From G963708235 sp963708235 (lineage in GTDB: Bacteria > Actinomycetota > Acidimicrobiia > Spongiisociales > UBA5794): a DNA stretch of 64,000 nt. Below are positions 9,556-17,849 of this stretch, one piece after another; position 1 is the first letter of the stretch; every line of letters starts with the position of its first letter. The notes below the pieces were generated by a model. That model searched no databases. It worked only from the letters and a program-made list of their open reading frames with translations, and was not told the DNA's origin. The stretch lies in contig OY970200.1 in the NCBI GenBank assembly GCA_963708235.1, positions 1,922,001 through 1,986,000 of the forward strand, written 5' to 3'. The translations under genes and the position numbers were made by a program.

Positions 9556-10296
9556 TCACCGGGGTGCCGCGGCGAGGGCGTCGAGCCGGCTGCGGATCTC
9601 TTCCTCGTCGGCGACACCGAACCACTGCTCGACGATGGTGTCGTCGCCCGTGACCAGGAAGGTCACCGGCTGGCCGTTGACCCGGTACAGATCCCAGACG
9701 GTGTCGTCCAGCCCCCACAGGAAGCGGTCGCCGAACAGCTCATCGGCCCGCTCGGTGGTGGCCGCCAACTCGCCGCGACCGGCGACGGCGACAAAGGCGA
9801 CCTCGTCGGAGTAGTCGGTGCTGATCTCGGCCACCTTGGGCAGCTCGCCGCGACAGGTGGGACACCATTCGGCCCAGAACACCAGATAGACCGGCCGGTC
9901 CTCCCCGGAGAGGGTGAACTCGGTGCCATCGGACAACGTCAGGGCGAAGTCGGACGCCTGCGGCAGGTCCGCATCGGATTCACCGGCGGGGGGAACGGTG
10001 GTGGTGACGGCGTCGTTCGGTGTCCCGTCGTCGGAGGTGTCCGACGTCTGGGTATCCGATGTCTGGGTATCCGAAGTCTGGGCATCCGAAGTCTGGGCAT
10101 CGGGCGTCTGGCTGTCGGGGGTCTGGCTGTCGGGGGTCTGGCTGTCGGGGGTCTGGCTGTCGGGGGTCTGGGTACCCGGGACCTGTTCTCCCGCGACATC
10201 AGGGCCGACCTCGTCTGATCCGCCGTCCCCACCGCACGCCGCCAGCACCAGCGTGAGGAGGACGAGTACCGGGAAGAAGGTTCGCAGCGTTCGCAT
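9556..10296 (-). CDS. TlpA-like thioredoxin-fold lipoprotein with QTPDS repeats
   Basis: A 246-residue lipoprotein: lipobox LVLAAC with the lipidated Cys at 21. A linker at residues 42-90 is built of five-residue repeats (QTPDS drifting to QTSDT). The thioredoxin fold at about 115-245 carries the redox motif WCPTC (Cys 145 and 148) and the cis-proline region GQPVTFLV. Proteins of this type reduce or oxidise disulfides outside the membrane, for example in cytochrome or envelope-protein maturation. It lies just upstream of the MoxR/ABC operon on the same strand and may be its first gene. Confidence 0.85.
   Translation of the reverse strand: MRTLRTFFPVLVLLTLVLAACGGDGGSDEVGPDVAGEQVPGTQTPDSQTPDSQTPDSQTPDSQTPDAQTSDAQTSDTQTSDTQTSDTSDDGTPNDAVTTTVPPAGESDADLPQASDFALTLSDGTEFTLSGEDRPVYLVFWAEWCPTCRGELPKVAEISTDYSDEVAFVAVAGRGELAATTERADELFGDRFLWGLDDTVWDLYRVNGQPVTFLVTGDDTIVEQWFGVADEEEIRSRLDALAAAPR
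10046..10180 (-). repeat. 15-bp tandem repeat within lipoprotein gene
   Basis: Nine copies with an exact 15-base period; the plus-strand anchor GTCTGG recurs at 10046, 10061 and so on up to 10166. The copies at the 10106-10166 end are nearly identical and those at the 10046 end have diverged. Each encodes QTPDS or a variant, so changes in copy number keep the frame. Confidence 0.9.
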
Positions 10297-10371
10297 CCAA
10301 CGACGATACCCGGGACGTGCGTGGCGGCATCCGTTACCGGCGAGGTTTCACCAATCCTTCACAACTTCGGT

Positions 10372-10397
10372 CCCCACCTGGATGTCTCCAGGGTGGG
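10372..10397 (-). terminator. Possible terminator after trpD
   Basis: The arms CCCCACCTGG and CCAGGGTGGG flank a six-base loop, with one bulged base. The hairpin lies 28 bases past the trpD stop on the minus strand. There is no clear T-tract, so confidence is limited. Confidence 0.4.
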
Positions 10398-10424
10398 TCC
10401 CGTCGCTCGAACCGCTCCTGCCTA

Positions 10425-11444
10425 TCAGCCCTTGGAGAACCTCACGGCCGTCTCGAGAACGGCGGCGGCGGCGCCACTGTCGATCGATTCGCTGCCGAGC
10501 TCCATCGCCGCCGAGAAACCATGGGCGAGACCGGCGGCCACGATGGCAGGGGCGGCGTTGACCACGGCGACATCGCGCCGCGGTCCCGTCTCTCCGTCGA
10601 GGATGCGACGGGTGATCGCCGCATTGGTGGCCGCATCCCCGCCACGAAGATCCTCCAGCTTGGCGCGTCGCACCGAGAAGTCCTCCGGGGTGAACTCGGC
10701 CAGGGTGATCTCGCCGTCGAGCAGCCGATAGATCCGCGACGGACCGGTGGTGGTCAACTCGTCGAGCCCGTCTTCCCCGTGGACGACGAAGGCGGCTATG
10801 GCCCCGGTGTTGCGTAGCACCTCGATCATCTTCGGGGCCAGTACCGGGTCGGCCACACCGAGCGCATAGCGCCGCGCCCTCCCCGGGTTACACAGCGGTC
10901 CGAGCACATTGAAGATGGTGCGGACACCCAACTCCCGTCGCACCGACGCCACATGTCGCATCGCAGGGTGATAGCGCGGGGCGAAGAAGAACCCGAAGCC
11001 CACCTGGCGGATCATCTCGACGGTGCGCTCCGGCGCCATCTCCAGGTCGATCCCGAGATGCTCGAGGAGGTCGGCGGACCCGGTTGCAGACGAGGCGGCG
11101 CGGTTTCCGTGTTTGGCGATCCGCACCCCGGCGCCGGCGGCGATGAAGGCCGCCGTGGTGGAGATATTGAAGGTGCCCGAACCGTCGCCACCGGTTCCGA
11201 CCAGGTCGACGACATCGTCGCCGGCGTCGACGATGTGGGCAGCGCCGAGCATGGCTTCCGCCATCCCGGTGATCTCGTCGCTGCTCTCCCCCTTGACCCG
11301 CAGGGCGGTCACCATCGAGGCGATCTGCCCATCGGTGGCGCGACCCGCCATCACCTCACCCATGGCGTCGCGGGCAGCCTCCCGGGTCAGGGACTCCCCC
11401 GAGATCAGTGACCCCAACGTGGTCGACCAGTCGAATCCGCTCAC
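10425..11444 (-). CDS. trpD: Anthranilate phosphoribosyltransferase
   Basis: Transfers the phosphoribosyl group of PRPP to anthranilate, the second step of tryptophan synthesis from chorismate. The PRPP-binding motif GTGGDGSGTFNIST sits near residue 80, and KHGNRAASS and the RPYRYHPAMRHV-like segment RYHPAMRHVASVRRELGVRT also fit the family. I chose GTG 11444 because GGAGGGAG lies just upstream; GTG 11459 is a weaker in-frame option. About 339 residues, normal for TrpD. No other trp gene is nearby, so it is not in a trp operon here. Confidence 0.93.
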   Translation of the reverse strand: MSGFDWSTTLGSLISGESLTREAARDAMGEVMAGRATDGQIASMVTALRVKGESSDEITGMAEAMLGAAHIVDAGDDVVDLVGTGGDGSGTFNISTTAAFIAAGAGVRIAKHGNRAASSATGSADLLEHLGIDLEMAPERTVEMIRQVGFGFFFAPRYHPAMRHVASVRRELGVRTIFNVLGPLCNPGRARRYALGVADPVLAPKMIEVLRNTGAIAAFVVHGEDGLDELTTTGPSRIYRLLDGEITLAEFTPEDFSVRRAKLEDLRGGDAATNAAITRRILDGETGPRRDVAVVNAAPAIVAAGLAHGFSAAMELGSESIDSGAAAAVLETAVRFSKG

Positions 11445-11487
11445 AACGCTCCCTCCCACACGGCCGGTGAAGGGCGCACGTTAGAGC

Positions 11488-12513
11488 TCAGCGGGCGACG
11501 ACGGCTCCCTCGGTGTCCGGAGTCGACCCGGGCGCCACCGCCGCCACCTCACGACGGGAGGCGAGCAGGGCGCCGGCGATCACCAGCACCACCCCGGCGA
11601 GTGCGAGAGGCTTCACCACGTCCCCGCGGAAGACCACACCGAGGACGACGGCCACCGCCGGGATGACGTAGGTGATGAACGACGCCCTGGTCGGACCGAC
11701 GCTGCCGGCGAGCGTGCCCATGATGACGAACGCCAGCCCGGTACCCAGGACACCGACCGCCAGCACCGCAAGCAGCGAATCCCAGGCGAACGACGACCCG
11801 CCGAGCCCCACCAGACCGTACGGGGCGGTCCAGACCGCCGCCAGGGTCAACATCCTCGCCATCATCGGGAGCGATCCGTATTTCTGCTGCAGCGGGACGG
11901 CGATGTTGATCGATACGCCGTAACAGACCGTGGCCAGCAGCACCAGGGCGACCCCGAGCGCCTGGGAACTGCTCTGCCCCATCGAGGGGAGGCTGACGGC
12001 GATGACCCCGGCCAGGCCGATGACCAGCCCCAAGAGCTGCGGGCCGCGTGGGGCCCGCCGCAGCATCAGCGCCGCCACCAGCGCCGCAAAGATCGGCACA
12101 CCGCCGTTGAGCATCCCGGCCACGGCCGAGTTGATCCACTGCTGCGCCACCGGGAACAGGGTGAACGGCACCGCCACCCATACCACGGACAGGGTGACCA
12201 ACCGGGGCAGGTCCTCGCGGTCGATCGAGGTCCGCGCCTTCGGGATCAGCCAGACGGCCGCCGCCCCCGAGGCGATCCGCAACCAGGTGATGACTCCCGG
12301 CTCGAACGCCTCGAGCCCGATTGCCATCAGGAGAAACGACGAGCCCCAGATGAGGCTGATGGACAGGAACAACGCCCAGTCTCGCCCGGTGAAGGCCTGC
12401 TGGTTGGTGCCGACCGCGGTGGTGAGGATCCGGGATCGCACCGGTGTCACCGTCCCGGAGACGGCCACCACGGTCTTGCCGTCGGATTCCGGTGGCGTCG
12501 CTTCGTTTGACAT
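11488..12513 (-). CDS. EamA/DMT-family transporter
   Basis: A 341-residue membrane protein with about ten hydrophobic helices in two homologous halves, beginning LFLSISLIWGSSFLLMAIGLEAF, which is typical of the EamA family of small-molecule exporters. The N-terminal 45 residues before the first helix are longer than usual. It is transcribed away from a MocR-type regulator with only 30 bases between them, a pairing often seen when the regulator controls the exporter. Substrate unknown; an amino acid or related amine is a reasonable inference. Confidence 0.88.
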   Translation of the reverse strand: MSNEATPPESDGKTVVAVSGTVTPVRSRILTTAVGTNQQAFTGRDWALFLSISLIWGSSFLLMAIGLEAFEPGVITWLRIASGAAAVWLIPKARTSIDREDLPRLVTLSVVWVAVPFTLFPVAQQWINSAVAGMLNGGVPIFAALVAALMLRRAPRGPQLLGLVIGLAGVIAVSLPSMGQSSSQALGVALVLLATVCYGVSINIAVPLQQKYGSLPMMARMLTLAAVWTAPYGLVGLGGSSFAWDSLLAVLAVGVLGTGLAFVIMGTLAGSVGPTRASFITYVIPAVAVVLGVVFRGDVVKPLALAGVVLVIAGALLASRREVAAVAPGSTPDTEGAVVAR

Positions 12514-12530
12514 GGCGTTTTGTCCTAGTA

Positions 12531-12546
12531 CAGAATACGTATTGTG
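12531..12546. promoter_or_regulatory. Palindromic operator in EamA/MocR divergent region
   Basis: CANAATACGTATTNTG is a 16-base palindrome with one mismatched pair, set between the divergent starts at 12513 and 12544. It covers the MocR start codon. Such a site suits a dimeric regulator, most likely the adjacent MocR protein itself. Confidence 0.55.
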
Positions 12547-13869
12547 CTACCTCAATATACCGACATCCAGCTCGGGTCGGCAAACGACCTGGCCGCCCAC
12601 ATCGAAACCCTGGTCCTGGAAGGGCATCTCGGTCCCGGCGATCGCCTTCCCACCATCCGGGACATGTCCGGCCTGGTCGATCTCTCCCCCAACACCGTCG
12701 CCGCCGCCTACCGACGGTTGACCCGGCGGGGGCTGATCGATCCCCAGGGTCGTCGCGGCACCTTCGTCGCCGCCACCCCTGCCCCGCCCGCCACCGAACC
12801 GCCGGTGCCGGGCGACCTGATCGACCTTGCCTCGGGCAACCCGGACCCCGAACTGCTGCCGGACCTGGATCGGCATCTCGCCGGGCTCCATCCCGCCAAG
12901 GGGCTCTACGGGGAGCCGGCGATCGATCCCGGCTTCGAGGCCATCGCCCGGTCGCTGCTCGCCGGTGACGGCATCGCCGTGGGAACCCTCGCCGTTGTCG
13001 GTGGCGCCCTCGATGGTGTCGAGCGCGCCCTCCAGGCCCACCTCCGCATCGGAGATGCGGTGGCGGTCGAGGCGCCCGGATGGCCCGCCTTTTCCGACCT
13101 CGTCTCCGCTATGGGAATGCGCCCGGTTCCGGTCCCGATCGACGATCTGGGGATGGTCCCCGACGAGCTCGTCAAGATGGTGGGCTCGGTGGCGGCCGTG
13201 GTGCTCACCCCTCGTGCGCAGAATCCGACCGGTGCCGCGTTCGACGCCCGCCGTGCCGCAGCACTGCGCTCCGTGCTCCTCCGACACCCCGAGGTGCTGG
13301 TCATCGAAGACGACCACGCCGGTCTGATCTCCGGGGTCGACCTCCGGTCCGTGGGCGCCGGGCTGGCCCGCTGGGTGATGATCCAGAGCCTCTCCAAGTC
13401 GTTCGGACCGGACCTCCGGCTCGCCTGCGTCACCGGCGACGACATCACGATGGGTCGGATCACCGCCCGTCAATGTGCCGGCCCTGGCTGGGTCAGCCAT
13501 ATCCTGCAACGACTGGCGGCTTCGGTTCTCGAGGACCCCGACACCGCCGACCTGCTGGTGCGCGCCACCGCCGAGTACGGGCTCCGGCGTGAGACCCTGC
13601 TCGGGGCACTCGCCGGTGAAGGGATCGCGGCGACCGGTCGTACCGGGCTCAACGTCTGGGCACAGGTTCCCGACCAGGACGCCGCGGTTGCCGCCCTCGC
13701 CGATGCGGGCTACGCCGTCCGGGGTGGCGGAAAGCGATGGCACATGGGAACCGATGCGGCGATCCGCATCTCGATCGGCAGGATGCCCATCGGCGTCGCC
13801 ACCGAGATCGCCGCAACTCTGGGCCGGCTCACCCCACACCAACCCGTGACGCTCGGCCGCCTCGCCTGA
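12544..13869 (+). CDS. MocR-family regulator (GntR HTH + aminotransferase fold)
   Basis: A 441-residue fusion. Residues 10-75 form a GntR winged helix (RLPTIRDMSGLVDLSPNTVA). Residues 95-430 form a class-I aminotransferase fold with the PLP lysine in SLSKSFGPD (Lys285) and the PLP-ring Asp in VIEDDHAG. MocR proteins sense PLP or amino-compound adducts and switch nearby genes. The start GTG 12544 has no ribosome-binding site and lies inside a palindrome, which suggests a leaderless transcript. The likely target is the divergent EamA exporter. Confidence 0.9.
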   Translation: MLPQYTDIQLGSANDLAAHIETLVLEGHLGPGDRLPTIRDMSGLVDLSPNTVAAAYRRLTRRGLIDPQGRRGTFVAATPAPPATEPPVPGDLIDLASGNPDPELLPDLDRHLAGLHPAKGLYGEPAIDPGFEAIARSLLAGDGIAVGTLAVVGGALDGVERALQAHLRIGDAVAVEAPGWPAFSDLVSAMGMRPVPVPIDDLGMVPDELVKMVGSVAAVVLTPRAQNPTGAAFDARRAAALRSVLLRHPEVLVIEDDHAGLISGVDLRSVGAGLARWVMIQSLSKSFGPDLRLACVTGDDITMGRITARQCAGPGWVSHILQRLAASVLEDPDTADLLVRATAEYGLRRETLLGALAGEGIAATGRTGLNVWAQVPDQDAAVAALADAGYAVRGGGKRWHMGTDAAIRISIGRMPIGVATEIAATLGRLTPHQPVTLGRLA

Positions 13870-13965
13870 ACCCCCAGTCTGAACGAACGGACCTCGACGA
13901 ACGGGCCTCGGCCCACGGGTCCGGGATCGCGCCGATCCGTCGAGCGGGGACCGCACCGTCGCCGC

Positions 13966-14238
13966 TCAGGCCGAGCGGCGTAGCTCCAGCCGACGCTGCC
14001 GCTCTCCGGCACCACCCCACACCCCGAAGTGTTCCCTGGCGTCGCGGGCGTACCCGCCGCACTCCTCTCGCACGGTGCAGACGGCGCACAGCGCCAGTGC
14101 GGCACGCTCCTGGGCGGCGGTATTCGGGAAGAACAGCTCTGGATCGGCGTCGCGGCAGGCGGCGAAGACCACCCACGGCCGCTCCTCGGTGATCGGGGCT
14201 CGCAGGAACATCTCGAGGCTGATCTGGGTCTCGGTCAT
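13966..14238 (-). CDS. WhiB-family iron-sulfur transcription factor
   Basis: A 90-residue protein starting at ATG 14238, with GGAGG eight bases upstream; the longer frame to 14337 is not supported. The four cluster-binding cysteines are at positions 28, 51, 54 and 60 (CAVCTVREEC), and the G-V-W-G-G turn is at 72-76. WhiB proteins are actinobacteria-specific, carry a 4Fe-4S cluster and bind sigma factor region 4. The short basic tail has no AT-hook, so it is unlike WhiB7. The exact subfamily cannot be told from sequence alone. Confidence 0.93.
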   Translation of the reverse strand: MTETQISLEMFLRAPITEERPWVVFAACRDADPELFFPNTAAQERAALALCAVCTVREECGGYARDAREHFGVWGGAGERQRRLELRRSA

Positions 14239-14387
14239 GTTCGTCGCCTCCTTCACGCACACTTTGCGATATCTGTGCACTCTCAGACGCACCGCAAACG
14301 GCCCGGGTTCCCCGACATGTGCCCCCGTCCCCGCCAACTACACTCCACAGTCGACCCGAATTCGCTGCTGAGGCAAGGGAGGCAGCC

Positions 14388-14834
14388 CTGCTGTACTTCG
14401 CTTACACCGCCAGAATCGCCCCCGAGAGAATGGCTCAGGTGTCGCCAGGTGCGGAGTTCCAGTTCATCGCCCATCTTCCGCAGTGGGGCCTGCAATGGCC
14501 CATTGACGATGGCGAATGGTCTGGATCGCTCCCCACGGTGACCCCCGACGCATCGAGCACCGTCTGGGGTGCCGTCTTCTCCGTTCCGGAAGAGGAGTTC
14601 GAACTTCTCGACAAGGCCGAGATCAAGGAGCACCGCACTGCCACCACCCTCGAGGCCATGGACCGCACCGGCAAGCGCCATCAGGTGACGGTGCACCGCT
14701 GCGAGACCAACGGGGCACCCGATGTGCCCCCTTCGACGGAGTACGTCGCCGCCATGCTCGCCGGCTCCCGCCACTGGAGCCTTCCGGCGGGATGGATCGC
14801 CGGTCTGGAGGAACATCTCGGCGATCGCACCTGA
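14388..14834 (+). CDS. Gamma-glutamylcyclotransferase-like protein
   Basis: The product begins LLYFAYTARIAPERM, matching the YFAY-type start of the AIG2/GGCT fold; VWGAVFSVPEEEFELLDKAE also fits. These small proteins act on gamma-glutamyl amino acids or related amides; the substrate here is unknown. No ATG, GTG or TTG occurs at the domain edge. CTG 14388 has AAGGGAGG five bases upstream and is my choice. The only standard in-frame start, GTG 14319, would add a poorly conserved-looking, proline-rich leader and has no ribosome site. About 148 residues. Confidence 0.72.
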   Translation: MLYFAYTARIAPERMAQVSPGAEFQFIAHLPQWGLQWPIDDGEWSGSLPTVTPDASSTVWGAVFSVPEEEFELLDKAEIKEHRTATTLEAMDRTGKRHQVTVHRCETNGAPDVPPSTEYVAAMLAGSRHWSLPAGWIAGLEEHLGDRT

Positions 14835-14865
14835 GCCCGGCCCCTCGAATATCCGTCCCGGGACC

Positions 14866-15222
14866 GTGCGCCCCGCCTGGGGAGCGGTGGCCCTCGGTGC
14901 GATGGCGGGAATCGGGATCGCCCTGGCCATCTTCGTAGCGGTCGGGGTGAGCGGCATGGCAACCCCGACCGGGCTGGCGGTCGCCTCACTGTTCGGACAG
15001 TTCCTCGCCCTTTTCGTCGCCGGCTATGTCACCGGCAGACTCACCGGCCCGCACGCCGTCTTCAACGGCGGGCTCTCCGGTTTGCTGGTCTTTGCGATCG
15101 TCGTGGCGGTCAGTGTGTCCGGTGGGCCGTCACCAGGGGTCGGTGCCCTGCTCCTGCTCGGTGTGGTGGCGGCCGTTGCGGGAAGCGCCGGAGGCGTGCT
15201 GGCGTTGCACCTGCGACGCTGA
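14866..15222 (+). CDS. Small membrane protein, four predicted helices
   Basis: About 118 residues from GTG 14866. Hydrophobic segments lie at roughly residues 8-28, 34-54, 62-82 and 88-110, with glycine-rich helices and no charged active-site residues. I do not recognise a specific family. The frame is open further upstream to 14722, but that part overlaps the preceding gene. It sits between the cyclotransferase-like gene and the RNase P RNA. Confidence 0.6.
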   Translation: MRPAWGAVALGAMAGIGIALAIFVAVGVSGMATPTGLAVASLFGQFLALFVAGYVTGRLTGPHAVFNGGLSGLLVFAIVVAVSVSGGPSPGVGALLLLGVVAAVAGSAGGVLALHLRR

Positions 15223-15269
15223 AGCGGTTCCGGCGACCGGCACGCACCGGTGACGACTGGAGTACCGTT

Positions 15270-15630
15270 CGGCTGCGAGCTCGGGAGACGACCGCGGCTC
15301 TCACGAGTCGAGGAAAGTCCGGACTCCACAGGGCAGAGTGCTGGGTAACCCCCAGGCGGGGCGACCCGACGGAAAGTGCAACAGAGAGCAGACCGCCGAT
15401 GGACCGGCATCTCGATGACGGTCACAGGTAAGGGTGAAACGGTGGTGTAAGAGACCACCAGCGTCCCGGGTGACCGGGACGGCTCGGTAAACCCCACTCG
15501 GAGCAAGGCCAAGCAGGGACAGGGTGGCCCGCCCGTCACGTCCCAGGTAGGCCGCACGAGCCCGCGCAGCAATGCCGGGCCCAGATAGATGGTCGTCCAC
15601 GACAGAATCCGGCTTACACCCGGGCTCCAA
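15270..15630 (+). ncRNA. rnpB: RNase P RNA (bacterial type A)
   Basis: The catalytic RNA that matures tRNA 5' ends. Conserved blocks are all in order: GAGGAAAGTCCGGACTCC near 15310, GTGCAACAGAGAGCAGACC near 15377, CAGGTAAGGGTGAAACGG near 15424, AGCAAGGCCAA near 15503, and CCACGACAGAATCCGGCTTA near 15597. The closing helix P1 pairs 15277-15285 with 15619-15627, one G-U pair included. Ends are therefore good to a few bases. Reading frames across this stretch are not genes. Confidence 0.97.
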
Positions 15631-15666
15631 CGATGAGGGGGTCGCCACCCGGCGACCCCCTCATCG
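15631..15666 (+). terminator. Strong hairpin terminator of RNase P RNA
   Basis: A perfect 16-base-pair stem (CGATGAGGGGGTCGCC paired with its complement) with an ACCC loop, followed by TGTTTCTCG. It begins directly after the P1 helix, so it ends the RNase P transcript. Confidence 0.9.
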
Positions 15667-15718
15667 TGTTTCTCGTTCGTTCCGCCGGAGCTGACCTCGC
15701 GCGATGCGGAGGTGCGCC

Positions 15719-16399
15719 TCAGACCGCCTGGTCGGGCGCCGCCGTCGGTCCGGACACCACCTGGAACAATCCCCAGCCGATGGCTCCGCCGACAAACGGC
15801 GCCGTCATGTAGATCCACAGATCGGTGTAGACGTTGCCGACGATGGCGGGGCCGAGGGTCCGGGCGGGGTTGACCGAGGTGCCCGTGAACGGAACCAACA
15901 CGAAGTGGATCACCGCAAGGGTGAGGGCGATCGCCACGAAGCTGTTGACGGCGTTGGTGGTGCTGCTGGTGACCTTGAGGATCACGGCGACGAACAGGGC
16001 GGTGAGCACCGTTTCGAGCAGGAAGGCCTTGCCGACACCGATGCTGGGCACCGTGGCCGTGCCGGCGACGGCCGCCTGGTCGAACGCCACCAGCAGGGTC
16101 AGCGCTCCGGCAACCGCACCGGCGATCTGGGCGACCACGTACTGGACGAACGTCGCCGGGTCGATCCGCCCGTCGAGCAGAGCCCCGAGCGACACCGCAG
16201 GGTTGAAGTGCCCACCGGACACCTCGCCGAACGCAAACAGCGCAACGAGGAGACCAAGACCGAAACCGAAGCCGATCACCAGCAGACCGGCGGTGGAACC
16301 GAGACCGGTGCCGGCGGAGATCACCGCAAGACATCCGATGAACACCAGGGCATAGGCGCCGAGAAACTCGGCGATGAGAGATCGAACTTGTGCCGTCAT
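15719..16399 (-). CDS. Aquaporin / MIP-family channel
   Basis: A 226-residue channel of six membrane helices and two half-helices carrying the NPA boxes (GGHFNPAVSLG at about 60-70 and GTSVNPARTLGP at about 173-184). The Arg after the second NPA forms part of the selectivity filter. Length and motifs fit AqpZ-like water channels more than glycerol facilitators, which usually carry an Asp after the second box. ATG 16399 has GGAGGA nine bases upstream. Single gene, transcribed toward rnpB. Confidence 0.92.
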   Translation of the reverse strand: MTAQVRSLIAEFLGAYALVFIGCLAVISAGTGLGSTAGLLVIGFGFGLGLLVALFAFGEVSGGHFNPAVSLGALLDGRIDPATFVQYVVAQIAGAVAGALTLLVAFDQAAVAGTATVPSIGVGKAFLLETVLTALFVAVILKVTSSTTNAVNSFVAIALTLAVIHFVLVPFTGTSVNPARTLGPAIVGNVYTDLWIYMTAPFVGGAIGWGLFQVVSGPTAAPDQAV

Positions 16400-16514
16400 G
16401 TGCGGATTCCTCCAGGGGGAACGGTGGGGACACTGCGATTCTGACTCATCGCACCCCGGAAGCGTTGCATTTCGCGGGATGAACCCGCAACCGGCGCCGG
16501 AAGGGGGGAAGGCG

Positions 16515-17177
16515 TCACTGCCCGAGGTCGATGGGGAGGTCCTCGATGGCGTCGATCTCGAGGTCGAGCGCCCGGTCGTCGGGGTTTCTGTCCAGTGCCG
16601 CCCCCAGCGACCCGACGGCGATCCGGGCGTACCGGCGCGCCACCTCGTTGTCGTCGGTCTGCTCGACGATGTCGGCGAGCAGCCTGCGGATCTGCACGGC
16701 GAGCGCAGGACCGACGGTGGCGGTCATGTCGACCTTCCAGCCGTCGGTGTAGAGCCGGGTGATCACGGTGACCGTTGACTCACCTCTGCGGATGTCCACG
16801 GCGGCGAACTGGGTGCCCTCGACGGCGAACCGGTCGGCGTCGTGGATGGCCATCTCGTCGATCGGGGGTTCGATGAATGCGAGCAGGCCGTCACGAAAGG
16901 TGGTCCAGTAGGACCGTGCCGTCGACGCCGGCAACCCCTCGTCGACCACCCCCTCCATCTGAGCCACGGTGAACCCGTTCTCGGCCCCGGCGACCAGCGC
17001 CAGGTTCGCCGGCTCGGTGGCGGCTGCCAGCGCCTCGACATCGACGGTCTCGATCGCCGCCAGCCAGTCGGCGACCACACCGGTCGGGGTGGAGAGCACA
17101 CGTTCGTCCTCTCCCCCGGAACAGGCGGAGACGGCCAGGACGGCGGCGATGAGAACGATGAGATGACGTCGGTGCAC
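16515..17177 (-). CDS. Lipoprotein of unknown function
   Basis: A 220-residue protein with signal peptide and lipobox AVSAC (Cys near 19). The mature part is acidic, mostly helical, and has no motif I recognise. It could be a small ligand-binding or envelope-maintenance protein. A weak GCGGG/CCCGC hairpin lies about 30-40 bases past its stop. Confidence 0.75.
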   Translation of the reverse strand: MHRRHLIVLIAAVLAVSACSGGEDERVLSTPTGVVADWLAAIETVDVEALAAATEPANLALVAGAENGFTVAQMEGVVDEGLPASTARSYWTTFRDGLLAFIEPPIDEMAIHDADRFAVEGTQFAAVDIRRGESTVTVITRLYTDGWKVDMTATVGPALAVQIRRLLADIVEQTDDNEVARRYARIAVGSLGAALDRNPDDRALDLEIDAIEDLPIDLGQ

Positions 17178-17209
17178 CGGGGGAGCCTATCGCAGTCTCC
17201 GGGCGTGAC

Positions 17210-17818
17210 TCAGTTGCGCCCGATGGGAACGTCGATGGTGCCGGTACGGCGCAGCCGGAGGCGCATGTCGGGATCGGCCAACCGGGCGCGCCGTCCCAGC
17301 ACCACCAGATAGATGAGCCCGATCGCCTCGAGTGCCCACACCCGCCAATCGGTGAGCACCGATCGCACGAAAGCGGCGGCATCCGGTGGCCCGGCAGGGG
17401 TGAACTCCCAACCGAGGAACGGCCACCACAACGTCTCCGGGTCCTGCCACATCGCATCGAGGAAGAGATGGAGCAACATCCCGATCGCAAGTGGCATCCA
17501 CCGCTTGCGGGGACGCCCCCGTCGGGTCCGCCACAGCACAAATCCCATCACCGACGCGGCGGCGATCAGCCCGTGTCCCACCAGCCGGACCGAACCGAGC
17601 TGTCCGTAGAACACCAGACCGATCGGGGTGTCGATCAGGTCGGCGAGCAGGGCCCCCAGCACCAGGAAGCGCAGATCCATCCGTTCGTCGCGGAAGGTGT
17701 AGCGGGCGAGGGCGACGGCGCCGCCGGTGTGCCAGAAGATCATCCGGAACCAGGTGGAGGCGGCCCGGCGGAACCCCCGGGGACGGTGGCGGGTGGGGGT
17801 GGGCCAGGCTGCCGACAC
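17210..17818 (-). CDS. YdjM/DUF457-like membrane protein
   Basis: A 202-residue protein. FWHTGGAVALARYTF, a helix with LLADLIDTP, GHGLIAAASVMGFVLW and LLHLFLDAMW resemble the spaced His/Asp pattern of the YdjM (DUF457) membrane metal-dependent-hydrolase-like group. Four to five helices are visible. The listed start is GTG 17818; ATG 17743, just before FWHTGG, is equally plausible and removes a basic, proline-rich leader. Neither has a clear ribosome site. Function unknown. Confidence 0.65.
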   Translation of the reverse strand: MSAAWPTPTRHRPRGFRRAASTWFRMIFWHTGGAVALARYTFRDERMDLRFLVLGALLADLIDTPIGLVFYGQLGSVRLVGHGLIAAASVMGFVLWRTRRGRPRKRWMPLAIGMLLHLFLDAMWQDPETLWWPFLGWEFTPAGPPDAAAFVRSVLTDWRVWALEAIGLIYLVVLGRRARLADPDMRLRLRRTGTIDVPIGRN

Positions 17819-17849
17819 CGTCGTGTGACGGCGGCGGCGAGGGTGGAGC

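Noticed and set aside
15301..15648. 115-residue minus-strand frame
   Set aside because: Lies wholly inside the RNase P RNA.
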